DNA of 15,459 nucleotides from Candidatus Falkowiibacteriota bacterium (GTDB lineage: Bacteria; Patescibacteriota; Patescibacteriia; UBA2591; JABMQE01): contig JABMQE010000132.1 in the NCBI GenBank assembly GCA_013203415.1, forward strand, positions 1-15,459, read 5' to 3'. The notes under the pieces are model-generated. The model made no database searches. It was not told the DNA's origin and saw nothing but the letters and a program-made list of their open reading frames with translations. Each line of letters begins with the position of its first letter. The stretch's first letter is position 1. A program made the translations under genes and the position numbers. Of the stretch, positions 11,884 to 15,459 are shown piece after piece.

Positions 11884-11912
11884 ATCATACCAAAAAATCA
11901 ATAAAAAATCAA
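11884..11912 (-). promoter_or_regulatory. Putative promoter of murA
   Basis: Minus strand: TTGATT (11912-11907), 17 bases, TATGAT (11889-11884). It overlaps the last codons of the upstream phosphodiesterase gene and predicts a leader of about 90 bases that contains the REP-like repeat. Confidence 0.45.
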
Positions 11913-12526
11913 TCTAATTCAACAAATTTCGCCTCCCCTGTCTCTGTGTTATAAATAATCACTGATGGCTTAACCCCCGCAACCAATGGCTCCAAACTCC
12001 CAGGATTAAAAATCAAAACCCCGTCTTCGGAGCGACCCCGAGCAAAGTCGAGGGGTCGCGGAGACCTTGTCGAAGACCCTGAGCTGGGTCGAAGGGAGCG
12101 AGGAGTCTCAAGCGAAGTCGAGAGACGACGAGTCGAAAGGCTTTGCTTATGGCTATGCCCATAAATTATCACATCATAAAGGCCAGATTGTATCATAGTG
12201 TTAAGAACCTTTTCCCGCTCGCCCAAAACATTCCCATGAAAAACAAAAATCCTTTTCCCATTAACCTCAAGCTTTAAAAAAGTATTAATCTCAAAATCAA
12301 TTCCGAGCTCTCTGGCTTTTTCCCCAAATCTCTCTGGCTCCTCGTCAACATTCCCAATCGCCATTCGCAAAGGCACCCCCAAATCGTTAAAATTAAAAAG
12401 CATCTCCGCTGTGTCCATATCTCCGGCATGAATAATCATCCCCACTTTCTCATGCTTAAAAACTTGCAAAGCTTTTTTTATTAAATCTTTCTTATTGTGC
12501 GTGTCCGAAATAATACCTATCTTCAT
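11909..12526 (-). CDS. YfcE/MJ0936-like metallophosphoesterase with large in-frame insertion
   Basis: A small calcineurin-like phosphodiesterase, two-metal dependent and cytoplasmic; physiological substrate unknown. About 205 residues from ATG 12526 (MKIGIISDTHNKKD). An ATG 21 bases upstream would add MFVGQRS but lies in a short palindrome and is less likely. All metal motifs are present: SDTHN, HAGDMD, GNVDEE, FHGN, YGHSH and NPGS. Between GHSHK and GVLIFNPGS, where relatives have roughly 10 residues, there is a 41-residue Ser/Arg/Pro-rich stretch (about 128-168, beginning QSLSTRRLSTSLETPRSLRP). It is encoded by a cluster of palindromic repeats. Without it the length is about 164, the normal size. 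The insertion sits in a loop beside the active site but all catalytic residues survive. No Shine-Dalgarno site. Confidence 0.9.
   Translation of the reverse strand: MKIGIISDTHNKKDLIKKALQVFKHEKVGMIIHAGDMDTAEMLFNFNDLGVPLRMAIGNVDEEPERFGEKARELGIDFEINTFLKLEVNGKRIFVFHGNVLGEREKVLNTMIQSGLYDVIIYGHSHKQSLSTRRLSTSLETPRSLRPSSGSSTRSPRPLDFARGRSEDGVLIFNPGSLEPLVAGVKPSVIIYNTETGEAKFVELD
12023..12145. repeat. Cluster of palindromic elements inserted in the phosphodiesterase gene
   Basis: 123 GC-rich bases, a multiple of three. They contain GCGACCCC...GGGGTCGC, a GACCC-tgagct-GGGTC hairpin, a GAGAC/GTCTC pair enclosing it, and GTCG-agaga-CGAC. TCGA or GTCGA recurs throughout. The 8-mer CCCTGAGC (12077-12084) recurs at 15437-15444. 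Confidence 0.88.
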
Positions 12527-12561
12527 AGATCGTTGACCAACGAACATTGATCATTAGTTAA

Positions 12562-12930
12562 TTAATTAACATTATCTACTTTTCTCTTCATTGTCTCAAT
12601 CGACTTCCAAAGCATCTTACTTACCTCTTCAGATTCCTGCCAAACTTCAAGATATTGCTCATTTGTTATATACCCCCGCCTGCAAGCAAAATTCAAAAAA
12701 TATTTAGCTTCAGCCAAAGAGCCATAAGCAACCCCCAAATGATACAAAAATGTTTTACTGCTGACTCTGGCATATCCCTCAACAATATTAACTGGAACAG
12801 ACAAAATAGCCCTCCGAATCTGCGCCGTCAAAACATACAATTCCTCCTTCGGAAACGCCATAGTTAAATCATAAAACATATGAAGTAGTTTGTCAGCCCG
12901 TTTTTTTAAATTTCTAGAATCTTCCACCAT
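12562..12930 (-). CDS. Four-helix bundle protein (S23 / 23S intervening-sequence protein family)
   Basis: 122 residues, alpha-helical. Hallmarks: MFYDLTMAFPKEELYVLTAQ, then IRRAILSVPVNIVEGYARVS, then FLYHLGVAYGSLAEAKYFLN and a C-terminal helix. This matches the small four-helix bundle family first seen in intervening sequences of 23S rRNA genes and common as a free gene in CPR genomes. No rRNA is present here. The molecular role is unknown; relatives form pentamers. The gene follows the membrane protein gene after 72 bases of mostly tandem repeat and is followed after 35 bases by the phosphodiesterase gene, on the same strand. ATG 12930 has no Shine-Dalgarno site. Confidence 0.9.
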   Translation of the reverse strand: MVEDSRNLKKRADKLLHMFYDLTMAFPKEELYVLTAQIRRAILSVPVNIVEGYARVSSKTFLYHLGVAYGSLAEAKYFLNFACRRGYITNEQYLEVWQESEEVSKMLWKSIETMKRKVDNVN

Positions 12931-12950
12931 AAATTCGTCGTATTAAAAAA

Positions 12951-12999
12951 TGTTCGATGCTCAATGTTCGATGCTCAATGTTCGATGCTCAATGCTCAA
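12951..12999. repeat. 14-base tandem repeat, 3.5 copies
   Basis: TGTTCGATGCTCAA at 12951-12964, 12965-12978 and 12979-12992, then the half unit TGCTCAA to 12999. It lies between the membrane protein gene and the four-helix gene. Confidence 0.95.
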
Positions 13000-13002
13000 T
13001 GA

Positions 13003-15264
13003 TTATTGTTCATAATAAAATATATAAACTTCCCCCACACTCTTGTATCCCCCAAACAAACTTTTTAAGGCCTCTATCTTCATCTGCTTTTCCATCTCGC
13101 CCCCGCCCAGCCACTTTTTCTCTGCAATCAAATAGCAAAAATCCGCCCCTGTTAATTCCAAGGCCTTATCCATATAACTAAACCTTGGCGTATCTATCAT
13201 ATTTCGCCAAAGTTCCGCCCTTTCCGGCTGTTGATACGAAGAATGCATTGGAAATCCACCGCCTACTATCTCTCGGCCCGAAGCCGCCTCCAAAGCCAAA
13301 AGCTTCCAAGTATTTGCCAAAACACAATAATTATCCCTATCCCCGTTCTGGGTCGAAATATCTGCCCAAATATATTTTCCTGCCCCCCAATCATTCTCTC
13401 CTACCATCACCTTAGATTCCGGGCCAGAGGCATAAACTACTCCGCTAAAAATTGCCAAAGCCAAACTAACTAAAACCATCCGCGCCTTTAAGGCAATTTT
13501 TCCCCTTAACAGCCAAAAAATGCCCCAAGCAGCTAAAGGCAGCATAAAAAAAACAATTGTCAAATCCATCCGCTTGGCAAACAATCTCTCCCCTTTCATA
13601 TAATACATCGAAATAAAATGATTAAAAAGAAAAATTCCCAAAAACAAAACCCAAAAAACCCCTGTCCGAAAACATTTCATCCTAGCAATTCTTAAAATCC
13701 CTAAAAAAATCCCTGCCCACAAAAAAATTGTGGTAAACATCTGCCAGTTTAGTAATTTAAACAAATCCGCCTTTACTAAGCTCTCCTCCGTCTGCATAAA
13801 AATAAAGTTCCCTCGCGAGATAAAATCCGGTACTTTAGAAGCCCAGCCCAAAGCCAAAACTTTTTCTAAAAAAAACTCGCCTAAATTTACTATCCCTCTA
13901 AAAAATCCGCCTCCAAAATTAAACTTAGAAAACCCGCTAATTTTATCAAACCAAGGAATTACGCCCAAAAATAAAACACCCAAACCCAAAAATATTCCTA
14001 AAAAACTTTTCTTTCCAATAATCATCTTAGCTAAAACCAGATGCTTAAAACAAACAACCAAAATCCCAATCTCCAAAATTAAAATAAAATATAATGCATA
14101 ATTTAGATATGCCAGGCCTGTTAAAACCAAAAGCAACACTAAAAAATTCTTGCCCGCCTCTTTTTCTTCCAAATACTTAAGCCACAAAACCACCAAAAAA
14201 ACAAAATACAAAAAACCGAAAGCAACCGGCACTGTTAAGGAGCCATAAAACTGCATTGGGTAAAACAAAGCCGGCAGCATCGCCATAAGGCCTAAAAACC
14301 ACTTCCTATCCGTAAAAAACCTCCCAATCCTTGCCAAAAGTAAAGGCAAAATCAAAGACCATAAAATAAAAACCAAAAAAATATCAACCCAAAAAGCATC
14401 TATCCCCATAACCCAAGATAAAAAAATCGTTAACCCCCACTGATTGGCATAGGAAGTCCTGTCTCCTGCTACCAAAACCTCGGGCACCGAAAAAGGCCCG
14501 ATTTTTTTATAACTCGCGTTCTTTCCCAGCAAACTCGGACTTAAAACCTTCCCGTCCATAAGCCATCTTTCCGCCCCAAGATGCCGCCACCTATCGCCTC
14601 CAAACCCGGTTTTATAAATAACCGGCAAATAAGAATGCAGAAAAAATGAATGCAAAATAACTATCACCAAAATCACCCGCAATTTATATCTCGAAAAAAC
14701 TATAAGGAAAACAATAAAAGTCGCTAAAATATACAAATAAAGATGCCTCGAGATAACTACGTTCCAAGGCGAAAAAATAAACTCTCCGGTCCGCCCTAAA
14801 AACAAACTCGCAAAAACCAAGCTCGCAGAAAAAATCAAAACCACCCACATCCAAAGTTTTATCCTTAAACCTCCTTCTGCTTTATAATCCGTCCTTGCTT
14901 CTAACTCGCTCTTCCCCCTAAAAAACCAAGCCAAAAAAGTCATAACAACCAGGCCCAAAAGCGCCAGTTCCATAGTTATCTTCCAAACCACAAGAAAGAA
15001 AGCCATAAAAAAACTGGTTAAATATACGGCCAGAATCAGTCCAAAAAATATCGACCAATTTCTATTAAGTTTAGCCCTTTGTCCAAAAATCCCAGCCAGC
15101 CATATCCCCAAAATACCCCAGTAAACTAACAAACCGACAAACCCAAAAAAACCAAAATGCAAAACTTTCATATTAAACCATAAAAAAACCAGGCAAAAAC
15201 CAGAAATTGCCAAAAAAGTATATTTTCTATCTTCTTGAATTTTTCTAATTATATTATTTATCAT
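13003..15264 (-). CDS. Large polytopic membrane protein, probably GT-C-type glycosyltransferase
   Basis: 753 residues with well over ten hydrophobic segments through about residue 600 (for example YTFLAISGFCLVFLWF, YLYILATFIVFLIVFS, FLGIFLGLGVLFLGVIPWF). A large polar loop around 215-245 has GGDRWRHLGAERWLMDGK; charged Asp/Arg/Glu residues in an outer loop are typical of lipid-linked-sugar transferases of the GT-C fold. The C-terminal 130 or so residues are soluble (GENDWGAGKYIWADISTQNG, then PERAELWRNMIDTPRFSYMD), as in oligosaccharide transferases and GT39-like proteins. The assignment rests on architecture and context, not a signature motif; an O-antigen-ligase-like or flippase role is possible. 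Its ATG overlaps the end of the upstream glycosyltransferase gene by 11 bases, so the two are probably translationally coupled. No Shine-Dalgarno site. Confidence 0.8.
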   Translation of the reverse strand: MINNIIRKIQEDRKYTFLAISGFCLVFLWFNMKVLHFGFFGFVGLLVYWGILGIWLAGIFGQRAKLNRNWSIFFGLILAVYLTSFFMAFFLVVWKITMELALLGLVVMTFLAWFFRGKSELEARTDYKAEGGLRIKLWMWVVLIFSASLVFASLFLGRTGEFIFSPWNVVISRHLYLYILATFIVFLIVFSRYKLRVILVIVILHSFFLHSYLPVIYKTGFGGDRWRHLGAERWLMDGKVLSPSLLGKNASYKKIGPFSVPEVLVAGDRTSYANQWGLTIFLSWVMGIDAFWVDIFLVFILWSLILPLLLARIGRFFTDRKWFLGLMAMLPALFYPMQFYGSLTVPVAFGFLYFVFLVVLWLKYLEEKEAGKNFLVLLLVLTGLAYLNYALYFILILEIGILVVCFKHLVLAKMIIGKKSFLGIFLGLGVLFLGVIPWFDKISGFSKFNFGGGFFRGIVNLGEFFLEKVLALGWASKVPDFISRGNFIFMQTEESLVKADLFKLLNWQMFTTIFLWAGIFLGILRIARMKCFRTGVFWVLFLGIFLFNHFISMYYMKGERLFAKRMDLTIVFFMLPLAAWGIFWLLRGKIALKARMVLVSLALAIFSGVVYASGPESKVMVGENDWGAGKYIWADISTQNGDRDNYCVLANTWKLLALEAASGREIVGGGFPMHSSYQQPERAELWRNMIDTPRFSYMDKALELTGADFCYLIAEKKWLGGGEMEKQMKIEALKSLFGGYKSVGEVYIFYYEQ

Positions 15265-15459
15265 CTTTTAAAATTCTATTTAGTTTCTCTCCAATTTTAA
15301 TCCAATCATATTTTTCTCTAACTTTCTCCTGGCCAGCCCTGCCCATCTCCCCTGCTTCTTCGCTATGGCTTAAAATCCATTCAATCTTCAGGGCCAAACC
15401 CCCAACATCTTTCGGCTTCACTAAAAATCCACACCGCCCTGAGCCTGCCTGTCCTGAGC
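15254..15459 (-). CDS. Family-4-type glycosyltransferase, C-terminal fragment
   Basis: Only the last 67 or so residues are in the window; the 5' part lies beyond the right edge. GFLVKPKDVGGLALKIEWIL followed by EMGRAGQEKVREKYDWIKIG and KLNRILKDDK is the typical end of a GT-B, family 4 glycosyltransferase: the nucleotide-sugar loop, then the C-terminal helix that folds back. The stop TAA (15256-15254) overlaps the start of the next gene. Just before GFLV the frame reads SGQAGSGRC, encoded by GC-rich repeat sequence at the window edge, where relatives have a short Gly-rich turn. It likely adds sugars to a lipid-linked or surface glycan together with the following membrane protein. Confidence 0.85.
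   Translation of the reverse strand, partial: SGQAGSGRCGFLVKPKDVGGLALKIEWILSHSEEAGEMGRAGQEKVREKYDWIKIGEKLNRILKDDK
15437..15459. repeat. Edge of a CCTGAGC-type repeat inside the glycosyltransferase gene
   Basis: CCCTGAGC (15437-15444) and TCCTGAGC (15452-15459) flank GCCTGCCTG-like sequence. The first 8-mer equals 12077-12084 in the phosphodiesterase insertion. The element probably continues beyond the window. Confidence 0.55.

Noticed and set aside
11367..11954. 195-residue plus-strand reading frame
   Set aside because: Antisense to murA and the end of the phosphodiesterase gene, with no domain or ribosome site.
12527..12547. Upstream ATG adding MFVGQRS to the phosphodiesterase
   Set aside because: Family members begin at MKIGIISDTH, and the extra codons fall in a CGTTG/CAACG palindrome.
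12562..12930. Remnant of an rRNA intervening sequence
   Set aside because: No 23S-like sequence flanks the four-helix gene; it is a free chromosomal gene, as is common for the family.
12951..12999. CRISPR-like array
   Set aside because: The repeats are directly adjacent with no spacers, and no cas gene is near.

Overview
The window looks like a chromosome segment of a Patescibacteria (CPR) bacterium, most likely Parcubacteria-like. This is inferred from gene families seen by eye, not from a tree. The evidence is AT-rich, lysine-rich housekeeping genes without Shine-Dalgarno sites, a small four-helix-bundle protein, a membrane protein with a pilin-like tail, and GC-rich palindromic repeats between and inside genes. 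UGA is a normal stop here (it ends rplI), so this is not the UGA=Gly code of Gracilibacteria or Absconditabacteria.

All housekeeping-type genes lie on the minus strand. From left to right they are: CTP synthase pyrG (3' end cut by the window), ribosomal protein bL9 (rplI) behind a small coiled-coil gene, an S41 C-terminal processing protease (ctpA-like), an AbrB/MazE-like small protein behind a membrane/pseudopilin fusion, murA, a YfcE/MJ0936-like phosphodiesterase, a four-helix-bundle protein, a large GT-C-like membrane protein, and the C-terminal end of a family-4 glycosyltransferase cut by the right edge. The themes are nucleotide and peptidoglycan precursor supply, envelope proteolysis and surface glycan synthesis.

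Three plus-strand units are different in kind: 1595-1982 (81-aa HTH-like protein), 4467-7810 (large exported repeat/cohesin-like/dockerin protein with a FlgD-Ig/T9SS-type tail behind an in-frame UGA) and 8054-8961 (exported lamin-tail plus dockerin protein). Each has its own promoter, a strong Shine-Dalgarno site 6-7 bases from the start, one gene and a strong hairpin terminator, and each is visibly richer in GC than its neighbours. They look like self-contained, probably acquired, cassettes set against the main direction of transcription. Two of them encode dockerin-bearing exported proteins that could act together on the cell surface.

The other main signal is a family of short GC-rich palindromic elements carrying TCGA, CCTGAGC or GGCGA cores. 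They occur between genes (4319-4400, 11803-11849) and also in frame inside rplI, the ctpA-like gene, the phosphodiesterase and the glycosyltransferase, where they add peptide segments to conserved proteins, much as Rickettsia palindromic elements do. A separate 153-base nested-palindrome, MITE-like element sits at 7838-7990.
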